Positions 8,092-17,067 of a stretch of 64,000 nt of DNA are shown piece by piece. The first letter of the stretch is position 1. The number at the start of each line of letters is the position of its first letter. Source of the DNA: G963662265 sp963668545 (GTDB lineage Bacteria > Spirochaetota > Spirochaetia > CADAEX01); contig OY764868.1 of assembly GCA_963668545.1 (NCBI GenBank), positions 2,418,001-2,482,000 of the forward strand, given 5' to 3'. The notes under the pieces were generated by a model. The model worked only from the letters and a program-made list of their open reading frames with translations. It made no database searches and was not told the origin of the DNA. A program made the translations under genes and the position numbers.

Positions 8092-9825
8092 TTACCCTAT
8101 TGACATATCAGCTTCAGGATAGCTGATACTTGTTTTAACTGCGCCGCTTCTCCCGAGAGATGCAACTATAGTCAGGGGTCCCAGCCTTCCCAGAAACATC
8201 AGTATAATAACCATGATCTTTCCGCTGTATGAGAGCAGCGGGGTAATCCCCGTGGAAAGACCAACTGTACCGAAAGCCGAGACTGTTTCGAACAGTATTT
8301 TATGAAGGGGGAAATCCTCTGTAACTGAAAGAACTATAAATCCGGCTGTAACAATAAACATACCGGTAACAACAACTGTAAGTGATTTAATCACAGATGA
8401 TGAAGTAATCCTGCAGTTATACATGGTTATCTCTTTCCTGTTGTAAAGGACAGATTTAAAATGCGACAGTATTACAGCTACGTTATTGACCTTTACCCCT
8501 CCTGCGGTACTTCCTGTGGCCCCTCCTATAAACATGAAGACTACCATAACAAGAACAAGGGGAAGCGATATCTGATTGAAATCAATTGAATTGAAACCTG
8601 CTGTACGAAGAGTTACAGACTGGAAAAAGGCATTGACATACTGACTGATGAGAGACATATCCTTCATTGTATTTCCATGCTCTGAATAGTAAGTCAGCAT
8701 TGTCCCTGCAAGGAGGAGAACTGCTGTTGTCTGGAGTACAACTTTTGTATTGAGACTCATTTTATGTACTGCCCTGTTTTCCCGGTTCAGCAGCCTTTTT
8801 CTTCCCTTCTCATAAATATCATTGATAACTGAAAAGCCCAGTCCACCTGCGATAATAAGCAGGGAAACAGTAAGAAGAACTCCCGGGTTGTTCCTGAACG
8901 AAACAAGGCTGTCTGAATAGAGTGCAAACCCTGCATTGCAGAAGGCTGAAACAGAATGAAAAAGTGAATAAAAAATTTTATCTCCTGCAGAAAGAGGGTG
9001 ATCCGATAAAAACAGAAGCAGAAAAAGGGCGCCTGCTGCTTCTATAATAACTGTTACAGCTGTAATGCGTTTTACCGCTGCCGAAACATTGGAAATCTCA
9101 TCCTCATCAATCATGTAGGACAGTATAAGCTTGTTTTCAATTGAAATTCCCCTCTTCATGATAAAGAGGGCTGAAAAGGATATTATCATTATCCCGAGTC
9201 CGCCGGCCTGTATCAGGAAAAGGATGATAATCTTTCCCCATATGCTGAATCCTGATGCAGTATCAACAACAGCTAGCCCTGTAACACAGACAGCAGATGT
9301 CGATGTGAATAAACTGTCCAGGAAAGGTATCCTTGTCCCGTCTGAAGAGGAAAAAGGCATTGACAGAAGGAGGGACCCGGCAACTATCATTATAAAAAAG
9401 CTGAGAACTATTGTCTGTGAAGGATGGGTAATAATATTCTGAAGGAAAATGCTGAGCTTCTGGAACCTGGAAAAGATCTTGAGAAATATGAAGATATTCC
9501 TGAAAACAATTATTGAGGCATACCCTCTGAAAATGTTTTCCTTTCCGAAAAAATAGAAATACTTTGCAAATAAAAAAAACACAATAAACACAGCGAGAAA
9601 AATAAGTGATATCATGTTTCGTCTCAGATAAACGCTTTTATAGCTGGCCTTTTTAAGATCTGACAGCACTTCCAGCAGGGAAAGGGCCACAATTGAAAAG
9701 TCTATGGTATTTATAAACACAGCCTCTGCAAATGATCCTGTTGAAACATGTTCAATAAAAAGAGACAGCATTCCCAGAAGAAGCACCAGAAGATTAATAG
9801 CCTTTTTCAACAAAACCCCTCTCAT
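8092..9825 (-). CDS. ktrB: KtrB/TrkH-family K+ uptake membrane subunit with extended N terminus
   Basis: 577 residues, longer than the usual KtrB of about 450. The four pore-loop repeats are visible as VCVTGLAVV, FCNAGFALY, LRTAGFNSI and GTVGLSTG. The first 130 or so residues form extra hydrophobic segments (about four helices) ahead of the conserved core, which begins near IVLSFFIMI. The ATG at 9825 has no Shine-Dalgarno. A TTG at 9810, five residues in, follows GAGGGGTTTTG and may be the real start. It works in the inner membrane with the KtrA subunit encoded next to it. The gene is divergent from the DUF432-mscS genes. Confidence 0.9.
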   Translation of the reverse strand: MRGVLLKKAINLLVLLLGMLSLFIEHVSTGSFAEAVFINTIDFSIVALSLLEVLSDLKKASYKSVYLRRNMISLIFLAVFIVFFLFAKYFYFFGKENIFRGYASIIVFRNIFIFLKIFSRFQKLSIFLQNIITHPSQTIVLSFFIMIVAGSLLLSMPFSSSDGTRIPFLDSLFTSTSAVCVTGLAVVDTASGFSIWGKIIILFLIQAGGLGIMIISFSALFIMKRGISIENKLILSYMIDEDEISNVSAAVKRITAVTVIIEAAGALFLLLFLSDHPLSAGDKIFYSLFHSVSAFCNAGFALYSDSLVSFRNNPGVLLTVSLLIIAGGLGFSVINDIYEKGRKRLLNRENRAVHKMSLNTKVVLQTTAVLLLAGTMLTYYSEHGNTMKDMSLISQYVNAFFQSVTLRTAGFNSIDFNQISLPLVLVMVVFMFIGGATGSTAGGVKVNNVAVILSHFKSVLYNRKEITMYNCRITSSSVIKSLTVVVTGMFIVTAGFIVLSVTEDFPLHKILFETVSAFGTVGLSTGITPLLSYSGKIMVIILMFLGRLGPLTIVASLGRSGAVKTSISYPEADMSIG

Positions 9826-9859
9826 AAAAAATCAAATAATTATAACATATTATATATAC

Positions 9860-10621
9860 ATGTATTACAATAATAAAAGTATGATATTTAAAGATTTTAA
9901 AATAGATAAAATTACACACATAAGAACAGGCGCTGTTGATATCTGGATAAGGAAAGAGGAGAATGAATGGTTCCTTTACCACAGCTGCAGCAGGGATGAA
10001 AAATCAGAAAGTCCTGAAGATTTCAAATGGACCAGAATAATTTCAGATTCAAAAACAGATACAATAACAGTATCCCCGGCAGTACCTGAAAGAGCTGTAA
10101 TTGTCCAGTCTCCCGATGAAATAATTATTCCTGAAAAACAGTCAGCTGTTTTTTATATAGAAATTCCGCTTGTACTGCACCTTAATATAAAATCAAGACC
10201 TGATATCTTTCTGGTAGATATCCCTTCGGGATTTTTTTCAAACACATGGTACGGAGACCTTACAGGGGGCTTCCTTTCATACTCATTGAATACATTAATC
10301 TCCTCAGATGTTTTCACGGAAATACCCCTCTCATCTGCTGTTTCAAGGGTTACAGTGAGCAACAGATCAGGTAATCCTGTAAAGTTCAGGAAAATAGCTG
10401 TATATGTCCAGAACATGAATATATATGAAGGGGCCAATCACATGCTGTGGACAGATAATTCCAGTATTGTCTTTTCAGGAAACAATGAAGTGAAAATAGA
10501 GATTGAAAGCAAACCTGCAGAAGGGGGGAAAAAAGTTTTCTCCAATCACAGGTATTCTCAGGAGAAAAACCTTCTCAGGAAGGGATTTACAGTTATGCTG
10601 AAATCAGTAACAGGAGTCTGA
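9860..10621 (+). CDS. DUF432-like protein preceding MscS
   Basis: About 253 residues from an ATG at 9860 (an alternative ATG at 9881 is equally possible; neither has a clear Shine-Dalgarno, and the frame is open further upstream into ktrB). The protein is soluble and strand-rich. The segment with YIEIPLVLHL followed by a YGDLTGGFLSY stretch resembles DUF432, a family of unknown function known mainly from archaea. The stop at 10621 is followed 3 nt later by the mscS start, whose Shine-Dalgarno lies inside this gene, so the two are coupled. A role in mechanosensitive-channel function or osmotic response is inferred only from this coupling. Confidence 0.6.
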   Translation: MYYNNKSMIFKDFKIDKITHIRTGAVDIWIRKEENEWFLYHSCSRDEKSESPEDFKWTRIISDSKTDTITVSPAVPERAVIVQSPDEIIIPEKQSAVFYIEIPLVLHLNIKSRPDIFLVDIPSGFFSNTWYGDLTGGFLSYSLNTLISSDVFTEIPLSSAVSRVTVSNRSGNPVKFRKIAVYVQNMNIYEGANHMLWTDNSSIVFSGNNEVKIEIESKPAEGGKKVFSNHRYSQEKNLLRKGFTVMLKSVTGV

Positions 10622-10624
10622 CAG

Positions 10625-11470
10625 ATGATTGAAAAAATATCGGAATCATTCATATCAGTCATACCTGAAAATATTCTGCTGAAAAGTTCGGAAATACTTA
10701 TATTTGTTCTGGTATCCCTCATTATTCTCAAAATACTGAAATTCTTTGTAAAGAAAACAACATCCAGATACTTCTCGGACCAGACAAACATGCTTGTGCA
10801 GAAGGTCTTTTTCTACAGCGGACTTGCAATAATTTTCCTTACCCTGCTCAACTACCTGGGAGTCAGTATTACTGCAATACTGGGTGCTGCCGGAATTGCA
10901 GGTATTGCTATAGGTTTTGCAGCGCAGACCAGTATTTCCAACATTATAAGCGGTCTCTTTCTGATTTCAGAAAAAACCTTTGAAGTGGGAAACCTTATCC
11001 AGAGCGGAAGTACGACAGGAACAGTAATGTCTATTGACCTTCTCTCAATAAAGATAAGAACACTTGACAACAAACTGGTAAGGATCCCGAATGAATCGAT
11101 TATAAAAAATGAACTTGTAAATATAACAAGATTTCCAATAAGAAGGGTTGATATCAATATAAGCGTTGCATACAAGGAAAAAGTTGAAAAAGTGAGGGAA
11201 GTGCTCCTGGATATAGCAAAAAACAACCCCTGTTCACTTGATAATCCGGAGCCGCTTTTCCTGTTCAGGGGATTCGGAGAATCAGGGCTTGATATCCTTT
11301 TAGGTATCTGGATTTCAAAAACAGATTACCTTGAGCTTAAAAATTCAATCATGATTGAAATCAAAAACCGCTTTGACGAGGAAAATATAGAAATACCCTT
11401 CCCCCATATCTCTCTTTATACAGGAGAAGCTACAAAACCATTCCCGGTTGAAATAACTGGAAAAAGCTAG
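10625..11470 (+). CDS. mscS: Small-conductance mechanosensitive channel
   Basis: 281 residues with the MscS plan: membrane helices in the first 100 residues, a pore helix rich in Gly and Ala (ILGAAGIAGIAIGFAAQTSI), then the beta domain and the C-terminal cytoplasmic alpha-beta domain. Length matches E. coli MscS (286). The start is preceded by AGGAGTCTGACAG, located in the end of the DUF432-like gene. It should act as a heptameric inner-membrane valve that opens on hypo-osmotic shock. The PLP-enzyme gene begins 25 nt downstream on the same strand, so read-through into the dgc genes is possible. Confidence 0.92.
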   Translation: MIEKISESFISVIPENILLKSSEILIFVLVSLIILKILKFFVKKTTSRYFSDQTNMLVQKVFFYSGLAIIFLTLLNYLGVSITAILGAAGIAGIAIGFAAQTSISNIISGLFLISEKTFEVGNLIQSGSTTGTVMSIDLLSIKIRTLDNKLVRIPNESIIKNELVNITRFPIRRVDINISVAYKEKVEKVREVLLDIAKNNPCSLDNPEPLFLFRGFGESGLDILLGIWISKTDYLELKNSIMIEIKNRFDEENIEIPFPHISLYTGEATKPFPVEITGKS

Positions 11471-11495
11471 CACAGACAGGAGAACAGCTGTAATT

Positions 11496-12581
11496 ATGGA
11501 TGAGGATGCAGACAGACCTATACAGATGACAGACAATGCAAAAGGAGACCTCTACAATGTCTCCAGCGAAATTGTCGACCTCAGAAAATCCGCATCAGAT
11601 GCATCATCAGATATTGTTGCAAGGCTTGAAGCTTTTGAGGATATTATAGCATCGGAAGTAGGAGACACACTCCTTGTCAGGGCCAGAAACCTGGAGAGGG
11701 AAACAGGGATCAGGCAGATTTACCTGAAATTCGAAGGGGGAAACCCGTCAGGAACCCAGAAGGACCGGATTGCCTTTGCACAGGTCGAAGATGCCCTCAG
11801 AAGGGGGTATGATACAATATGTTTTGCAACCTGCGGCAATTACGGTGTTGCGCTGGCTTTTGCAGCAAGCCTTGCAGGACTGAGATGCTGCATCTATGTT
11901 CCTGAAAATTATCATTCTCCGAGGGAGAAGGAAATGATAATGTTCAATGCAGTTATATACAGGAAGGGAAAAGACTACGAGGAATCAATTTCTCTGTCAG
12001 CCAGGCATGCCGGGGAAATGGATTTTCATGATGCTAATCCCGGTGGAACAAACACAAACCTTCAGCTCAGGGCATACAGCCAGATAGCTTTTGAAATATA
12101 TGACGAACTGCGTGATGCTCCTGCCGCAGTAGCTGTGCCTATCTCAAACGGCACAACAATTACAGGTATCTACAGGGGATTTCAGCAGCTTTACAGGAGG
12201 GGTAAAACTTCAAAAATCCCCAGGATAATAGGGGGCTCAAGCAGCAACAAGAATCCTGTAATAGCATCTTTCAAAAAGGGGCTGAAGTCGTGCGAAGACC
12301 TTGACCCGAACGAAATCAAGGAATCAATAATCAACGAACCGTTGATTAACTGGCATTCAATTGACGGGGACATGGCTCTTGAAGCTATCTATAAAACAGG
12401 CGGCTGGGCACAGGACTGCAGCGATGCAAAAATGCTCTACTATTCAAAATTCCTTAAAAAAAATGAAGGACTCTCTGTTCTTCCGGCATCCACTGTAGGT
12501 CTCTATGCTCTTGAATTCTACCACAGGAAGGAAGCACTGCCGGGAGACAGATATGTGGTGGTTCTGACTGGAAGGAGATAA
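11496..12581 (+). CDS. PLP fold-type II enzyme (threonine synthase/cysteine synthase-like)
   Basis: 361 residues. The PLP lysine is probably K89 in GGNPSGTQKDR, and ATCGNYGVAL supplies the substrate-binding asparagine loop. The phosphate-binding loop is ISNGTTITG rather than the usual Gly-rich GSGGT. This places it in fold type II (beta family), close to threonine synthase, but it lacks that enzyme's N-terminal extension. The stop is directly adjacent to the GTG start of dgcN, whose Shine-Dalgarno overlaps its last codons. The linkage to DgcN and DgcA suggests an amino-acid lyase or racemase feeding or draining a D-amino-acid pathway. The exact reaction is not determined. Confidence 0.75.
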   Translation: MDEDADRPIQMTDNAKGDLYNVSSEIVDLRKSASDASSDIVARLEAFEDIIASEVGDTLLVRARNLERETGIRQIYLKFEGGNPSGTQKDRIAFAQVEDALRRGYDTICFATCGNYGVALAFAASLAGLRCCIYVPENYHSPREKEMIMFNAVIYRKGKDYEESISLSARHAGEMDFHDANPGGTNTNLQLRAYSQIAFEIYDELRDAPAAVAVPISNGTTITGIYRGFQQLYRRGKTSKIPRIIGGSSSNKNPVIASFKKGLKSCEDLDPNEIKESIINEPLINWHSIDGDMALEAIYKTGGWAQDCSDAKMLYYSKFLKKNEGLSVLPASTVGLYALEFYHRKEALPGDRYVVVLTGRR

Positions 12582-12582
12582 T

Positions 12583-13650
12583 GTGAACAGTAATACTGCA
12601 GTTGTCTACTGCGAAAATGCATTTGACACTACCTACGGCAAGACTGCCCACGGGCTGGTAAGGTTTACTGAACGCTACAGAATAGCCTATGTGATTGACA
12701 GCCACCTGGCGGGAAAAGATGCCGGCATGGTCCTTGACAGGAAGGAATCAGGAATACTGATAGTGAGGGACCTTAATGAAGCTCTTGAGAGAGCTGAGAG
12801 GGAAAATATTATAATTACCCATTTCATAGTGGGTATAGCAACAGACGGCGGTTTTCTGACAGATGATATAAAAAAATCATCAATGGAAGCATTGAATTCA
12901 GGTCTAAACATAGACTCGGGCCTGCATGAATATATTTCAGATATTCCCAGAGCTCAGGAAACAGCCGCAGAGAAGGGACTTGCAATAAATGACATAAGAA
13001 AGGAAAGACCCGGTAAAAAACACGCATTCACGGGAAAAATCAGGGAAGTCACTTCATGCAGGATAGCTGTTCTCGGGACAGATTCTGCAATAGGAAAGCG
13101 GACAACTGCGTGGATTATTACACATGCACTGAGAAACTCGGGGAGCAGAGCGGAACTGATCGGAACAGGGCAGACTGCATGGCTTCAGGGGGCAAAGTAC
13201 GGCATTATCCTTGATTCCCTGATCAACGACTATATAAGCGGGGAACTTGAACACGCACTCTGGACAGCATGGAGGGAAACCGGAATGGAATATGCCATTA
13301 TTGAAGGCCAGGGCAGTTTGATGAATCCCGGTTATCCCGGAGGCTTTGAAATACTTGCCGCGGGAAGACCCCACGGAATAATAATGCAGCACGCCCCTTT
13401 CAGAAAAGAGTATGACGGATTCGAGGGTTATCCAATGGACCCCCTGAATGACCAGATCCATATTGCGGAGTTCCTCTCGAAAAGGCCGGTCATTGCTGTA
13501 ACCTTAAATCATGAAGGAGTCCCGGCAGGGGAAATTGACAGGGTATGCAGGGATCTTGAGAATTCCTGCGGAAGACCTGTTGTGGATCCCCTTGTTCACG
13601 GTGCAGACCGGCTGCTTCCACTGATAAGGGAACTGAAAAATGACAATTGA
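12583..13650 (+). CDS. dgcN: DUF1611/DgcN-like protein
   Basis: 355 residues, starting at a GTG with AAGGAGATAAT directly upstream. The N-terminal half is a Rossmann-like domain; the C-terminal half carries a P-loop-type motif GTDSAIGKRTT at 165-175, as in DUF1611 proteins. A family member in marine bacteria (DgcN) is known to N-acetylate D-glutamate ahead of racemisation by DgcA, and the same pair is present here. The 3' end overlaps dgcA by 11 nt. The assignment as DgcN rests on family plus neighbour; the acyl donor and amino acid used here are not visible in the sequence. Confidence 0.75.
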   Translation: MNSNTAVVYCENAFDTTYGKTAHGLVRFTERYRIAYVIDSHLAGKDAGMVLDRKESGILIVRDLNEALERAERENIIITHFIVGIATDGGFLTDDIKKSSMEALNSGLNIDSGLHEYISDIPRAQETAAEKGLAINDIRKERPGKKHAFTGKIREVTSCRIAVLGTDSAIGKRTTAWIITHALRNSGSRAELIGTGQTAWLQGAKYGIILDSLINDYISGELEHALWTAWRETGMEYAIIEGQGSLMNPGYPGGFEILAAGRPHGIIMQHAPFRKEYDGFEGYPMDPLNDQIHIAEFLSKRPVIAVTLNHEGVPAGEIDRVCRDLENSCGRPVVDPLVHGADRLLPLIRELKNDN

Positions 13651-14698
13651 TTCTGTTGAGATTTTCCCCCTTTCCATGAAAATGAAAAATCCCTACACTG
13701 TCGCATACAGCAGTTTTGACCATGCTGAAAACCTTCTTGTACGTATTGGAACAGGAGGACTTAACGGATGGGGATGTGCTGCTCCCGACCCGCATGTTAC
13801 AGGGGAAGACCCTGAATTTCTTCTTGAAAAGGGAAGGGAAATACTCCCCTCGATGATTAAAAAAGATCCTTTCAGAAAAGCCCTTATCATGAAACATATT
13901 AAAAAAGATGCTCCAGGCTGTTTCAGCCTGTGGGCTGCAGTGGATATGGCGCTCTGGGACCTTATAGGGAAGAAGGCAGACCTTCCCCTGTGGAAACTTC
14001 TCGGAGGATACAGGGAAAGAATAAAAACAAGTGTTACAATAGGGATCTGTGATGTGGATGAAACCCTCAAACAGGCTAAAGAGCTTTATGATTCAGGAAT
14101 TACAGCAATAAAGATAAAAGGGGGTATAAATCCCGGTGAAGATATTGAAAGAATAAAAGCTGTAAGCAGGGACCTTCCCGGGGAGCTTCAGATAAGGTTT
14201 GATGCCAATCAGGGATACACAATTGAAGAGGCCCTTTTTTTTCTTGAAAATGTGAAAGACCTTAATATTGAATTATTTGAACAGCCAACCCCTAAATCAA
14301 TGCCTGAACAGCTGGGGGTGATAACAGGAAAATCCCAGACACCTGTTATTGCAGATGAAAGCATGGTTTCCCTGCTGGATGCATTTCACCTGGTAAAGAA
14401 AGGACTCATTGACCTTTTGAATATAAAACTTATGAAAGTGGGAGGGCTTACCGAGGCTATACAGGTGGATGCTGTTGCAAGGTCAGCAGGGGTTGAGGTA
14501 ATGATAGGCTGCATGGATGAATCTGAACTGGGAATTGCGGCAGGACTTCACTTTGCACTCAGCCGCAAAAATATCCGCTTTGCAGACCTTGACGGGCACC
14601 TGGGGCTTGAGAATGACCCTGCACAGGGGATTATCTCCCTCAGGAAAGGGTATCTTTACCCGAATCATGGTGCTGGATTCGGGTGGAAAGGTTTATAG
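13640..14698 (+). CDS. dgcA: Enolase-superfamily epimerase/racemase (DgcA-like)
   Basis: 352 residues of the mandelate racemase/muconate-lactonizing subgroup, like dipeptide epimerases. The catalytic KxK is K158/K160 (AIKIKGG), the metal ligands are D188 (FDANQGY), E214 (FEQPTPK) and D239 (IADES), and the second catalytic lysine is near K263 (NIKLMKVGG). All key residues are kept. It overlaps dgcN by 11 nt. In D-glutamate catabolism DgcA racemises N-acetyl-D-glutamate; a dipeptide L-Ala-D/L-Glu epimerase is the main alternative. A terminator-like hairpin follows at 14711. Confidence 0.82.
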   Translation: MTIDSVEIFPLSMKMKNPYTVAYSSFDHAENLLVRIGTGGLNGWGCAAPDPHVTGEDPEFLLEKGREILPSMIKKDPFRKALIMKHIKKDAPGCFSLWAAVDMALWDLIGKKADLPLWKLLGGYRERIKTSVTIGICDVDETLKQAKELYDSGITAIKIKGGINPGEDIERIKAVSRDLPGELQIRFDANQGYTIEEALFFLENVKDLNIELFEQPTPKSMPEQLGVITGKSQTPVIADESMVSLLDAFHLVKKGLIDLLNIKLMKVGGLTEAIQVDAVARSAGVEVMIGCMDESELGIAAGLHFALSRKNIRFADLDGHLGLENDPAQGIISLRKGYLYPNHGAGFGWKGL

Positions 14699-14710
14699 GA
14701 GCATCCCCGG

Positions 14711-14744
14711 TTAATCCTGAAAATGCTCAGGACTAATTTTTTTT
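14711..14744 (+). terminator. Rho-independent terminator after dgcA
   Basis: TTAATCCTGA and TCAGGACTAA pair with one mismatch around a 6-nt loop and are followed by AATTTTTTTTA. It closes the PLP-dgcN-dgcA unit 12 nt past the dgcA stop and separates it from the glycosyltransferase gene. Confidence 0.75.
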
Positions 14745-14759
14745 ATCAAGGACAGTCAT

Positions 14760-16034
14760 ATGGTAAGAAACAGTAAACAGCTAAATATAGGTTTTGTATC
14801 AACACGCATCTCGGGTACAGACGGAGTATCGCTTGAAACTGAAAAATGGGAACAGATTCTCAGGGAATTCGGCCATAATGTTTTCTGGTTTGCGGGAGAA
14901 CTTGACAGGGACCCGGCAAAAAGCTTCCTGGTGAGGGAAGCCTATTTCAACACAGAAGAAAACCTTGAACTCAACAGGACTGTTTTCGGAACAGAAAAAA
15001 GATCAAGGGAAATTACAAACCGGATAAACAGGCAGAAAGAGTTTCTTAAAGACAGGCTCTATGAGTTTACTGAAAAATTCAGCATCGATATTCTCATACC
15101 TGAAAACTGCCTCGCCATTCCCATGCATATCCCGCTGGGTGCTGCCCTGAGTGAATTCATTGTTGAAACCAGAATACCTGTTATTGCCCATCATCATGAT
15201 TTCTACTGGGAAAGGCCCCGTTTTCTGATAAACTCTGTCGGGGATTACATATCATCATCATTCCCCCCGGACCTTCCCTCAATAAAACATGTTGTAATAA
15301 ACTCAATGATCCAGAAAGACCTTGCAGCGAAAAGGGGAATATCATCAACTGTAATCTATAATGTGATTGATTTCAGCAAAAAGAGAAAAGTACTTGATGA
15401 TTTCAACAGGGACTTCAGGAAGACCCTCGGGTTTGAAGAAGATGATATACTTATTCTTCAGCCTACAAGGGTTGTTTCCAGAAAAGGGATAGAACAGGCC
15501 CTCTATCTGATTAAAAGCCTTGATATGCCGAAGGCAAAGCTGATTATTTCACATTCAGCAGGTGATGAGGGACTTGATTATTTCAACTGGATTAATGAGT
15601 CGGCGAAACAGCAGAATATACCTGTCTATTTCATCTACAACCATTTGCATGACAAAAGAAAATATGATGAAAACGGTAATAAGCTTTACTGCCTCTGGGA
15701 TGTCTATCCTCACGTGGACCTTGTAACCTACCCTAGCCTTTATGAGGGATTCGGCAATGCTTTTCTCGAAGCTGTATATTTCAAGAAACCGCTCCTTGTA
15801 AACCGTTATTCTGTATATATAGTGGATATTGAACCGAAAGGCTTTGAAGTGGTTGCGATTGACGGTTACCTTACGCAGGAGAAGGTCTCCCAGGTGCGCA
15901 AAGTGCTTCTTGACAGGGATCTGAGAACAAGAATGGTTGAACATAATTATGCTCTCGGGAAAAAGTACTTTTCAATGAGCCTCCTCAGAGAGAGACTGAA
16001 AGTTATCCTCAACAGCATCTACGGGGAGATATAG
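14760..16034 (+). CDS. GT4-family (GT-B fold) glycosyltransferase
   Basis: 424 residues. The N terminus (NIGFVSTRISGTDGVSLET) is a typical GT-B donor/acceptor loop, and the C-terminal half has QPTRVVSRKG and the donor-sugar site YPSLYEGFGNAFLEA, in which the E-x7-E motif is clear. It acts in the cytoplasm or at the inner membrane face and transfers a sugar from a nucleotide donor. The start has AAGGACAGTCAT upstream. It stands alone between two other units. The N-terminal sequence is reminiscent of enzymes making glycosylated osmolytes, which would suit the osmotic genes nearby, but acceptor and donor cannot be read from sequence. Confidence 0.82.
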   Translation: MVRNSKQLNIGFVSTRISGTDGVSLETEKWEQILREFGHNVFWFAGELDRDPAKSFLVREAYFNTEENLELNRTVFGTEKRSREITNRINRQKEFLKDRLYEFTEKFSIDILIPENCLAIPMHIPLGAALSEFIVETRIPVIAHHHDFYWERPRFLINSVGDYISSSFPPDLPSIKHVVINSMIQKDLAAKRGISSTVIYNVIDFSKKRKVLDDFNRDFRKTLGFEEDDILILQPTRVVSRKGIEQALYLIKSLDMPKAKLIISHSAGDEGLDYFNWINESAKQQNIPVYFIYNHLHDKRKYDENGNKLYCLWDVYPHVDLVTYPSLYEGFGNAFLEAVYFKKPLLVNRYSVYIVDIEPKGFEVVAIDGYLTQEKVSQVRKVLLDRDLRTRMVEHNYALGKKYFSMSLLRERLKVILNSIYGEI

Positions 16035-16136
16035 ATATAAAGTTATCATGAAAATAATAAAAGTTTTTGCGTTTTATATACCTGAATATTCTATAATAGT
16101 TCATGTGAAGAATTTTTTAATTCAAGGAGACTGATA

Positions 16137-16340
16137 ATGTTTAAATTCATAATAGGAATACTGCTTGGAATAGTATGTGTTATTTTCTTTGTACAGAATG
16201 CTGAAACAGTTACTTTTGTTTTTCTGGCATGGCAGATAACAATTTCAAGGGCACTGATGCTGGTAACTGTCCTGATAGCAGGGATTGTTATCGGCTGGCT
16301 GTTCGGCGGAATGAATCACTTCATGAGAAGAAAAAAATAA
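16137..16340 (+). CDS. LapA-domain (DUF1049) small membrane protein
   Basis: 67 residues with two transmembrane helices separated by the short segment FVQNAETVTFVFLAWQITIS, which is the hallmark of LapA/DUF1049 proteins, and a basic tail MRRKK. In E. coli the LapA homologue works with LapB in the control of lipopolysaccharide synthesis. Excellent Shine-Dalgarno AAGGAGACTGATA. The next gene starts one base after the stop, so the two are co-transcribed. A TATAAT at about 16094 may be the -10 of the shared promoter. Confidence 0.75.
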   Translation: MFKFIIGILLGIVCVIFFVQNAETVTFVFLAWQITISRALMLVTVLIAGIVIGWLFGGMNHFMRRKK

Positions 16341-16341
16341 A

Positions 16342-17067
16342 ATGGGAATTGACAGGCTTTTTGAAATTATAAGAAGAGACTTCATGTATACAGATAAGGA
16401 TATAACTTCAATGTTTCTTTTCATATCCCTGTTTATTTTTCTACTTCTGATATCAAACTGGCTGATAATATTTGCCGGCAGGAAGCGTATTACAACCAGA
16501 TACAGGGCAAGCTTCAATAAAAAAATAAGGGAGCTAGACCTGACAATTAATGAAATTGACCTTCTAAACACACTTTCAGGATATCTGAAATATCCAGGCA
16601 AAAAGTATCTTCTCATGACAAATCAGCAGACCCTTTCAAGATGTCTCGATAAATACCAGAAAGAAAGCAGCAGTAAAAGCAGGTTTGCAGAGTCGCTTTA
16701 TTCAAAAATAGAGAAAGGGCTGAATATATCAGAAGTGAATTCAGTAAGGGAAAACAAACCTCCTGAACATAAAGGGGACAGGATCAACTGGGAAGATATT
16801 TCAAACAACATCAGGCATATCTATATTGTGAAAGAACATGGGGGGGGAGAGTTTTTTGAGGCGGAAATATTAAAAATAAACAAGAATTTTGCTGTTATAA
16901 AAAAATGCAGATCCAGATTAAGAGTAAGTGAAGATTTGAGACTTCACATACCTGTTGAAAACAACAAAAAAATATGGGTAAACGGGGAGGTAAAAGGAAT
17001 CAACAAGATTTCAGGTTCAATAACAATTGCATTGAATCATGTTAAAAATTATCAGCAGAAAAGATAG
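16342..17067 (+). CDS. Unknown membrane-anchored protein downstream of lapA
   Basis: 241 residues, not recognised. One hydrophobic helix (about 26-46) is followed by a basic, helical cytoplasmic part (FNKKIRELDLTINEIDLL) and a C-terminal strand-rich region (about 160-235). The general layout, with a helical domain ahead of a small beta domain, recalls PilZ-type cyclic-di-GMP receptors, but the RxxxR and D/NxSxxG motifs are not evident, so this is not claimed. It begins one base after lapA. Its last 16 nt overlap the end of ygfK on the other strand. Confidence 0.55.
   Translation: MGIDRLFEIIRRDFMYTDKDITSMFLFISLFIFLLLISNWLIIFAGRKRITTRYRASFNKKIRELDLTINEIDLLNTLSGYLKYPGKKYLLMTNQQTLSRCLDKYQKESSSKSRFAESLYSKIEKGLNISEVNSVRENKPPEHKGDRINWEDISNNIRHIYIVKEHGGGEFFEAEILKINKNFAVIKKCRSRLRVSEDLRLHIPVENNKKIWVNGEVKGINKISGSITIALNHVKNYQQKR

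Noticed and set aside
16342..17067. PilZ domain in the unknown protein after lapA
   Set aside because: The RxxxR and D/NxSxxG motifs that define PilZ are not visible.
17052..17067. Overlap of convergent genes as a regulatory antisense site
   Set aside because: A 16-base overlap of convergent stop regions is common and no other sign of regulation was seen. The same applies to the shared CTAG stops at 39759-39762.
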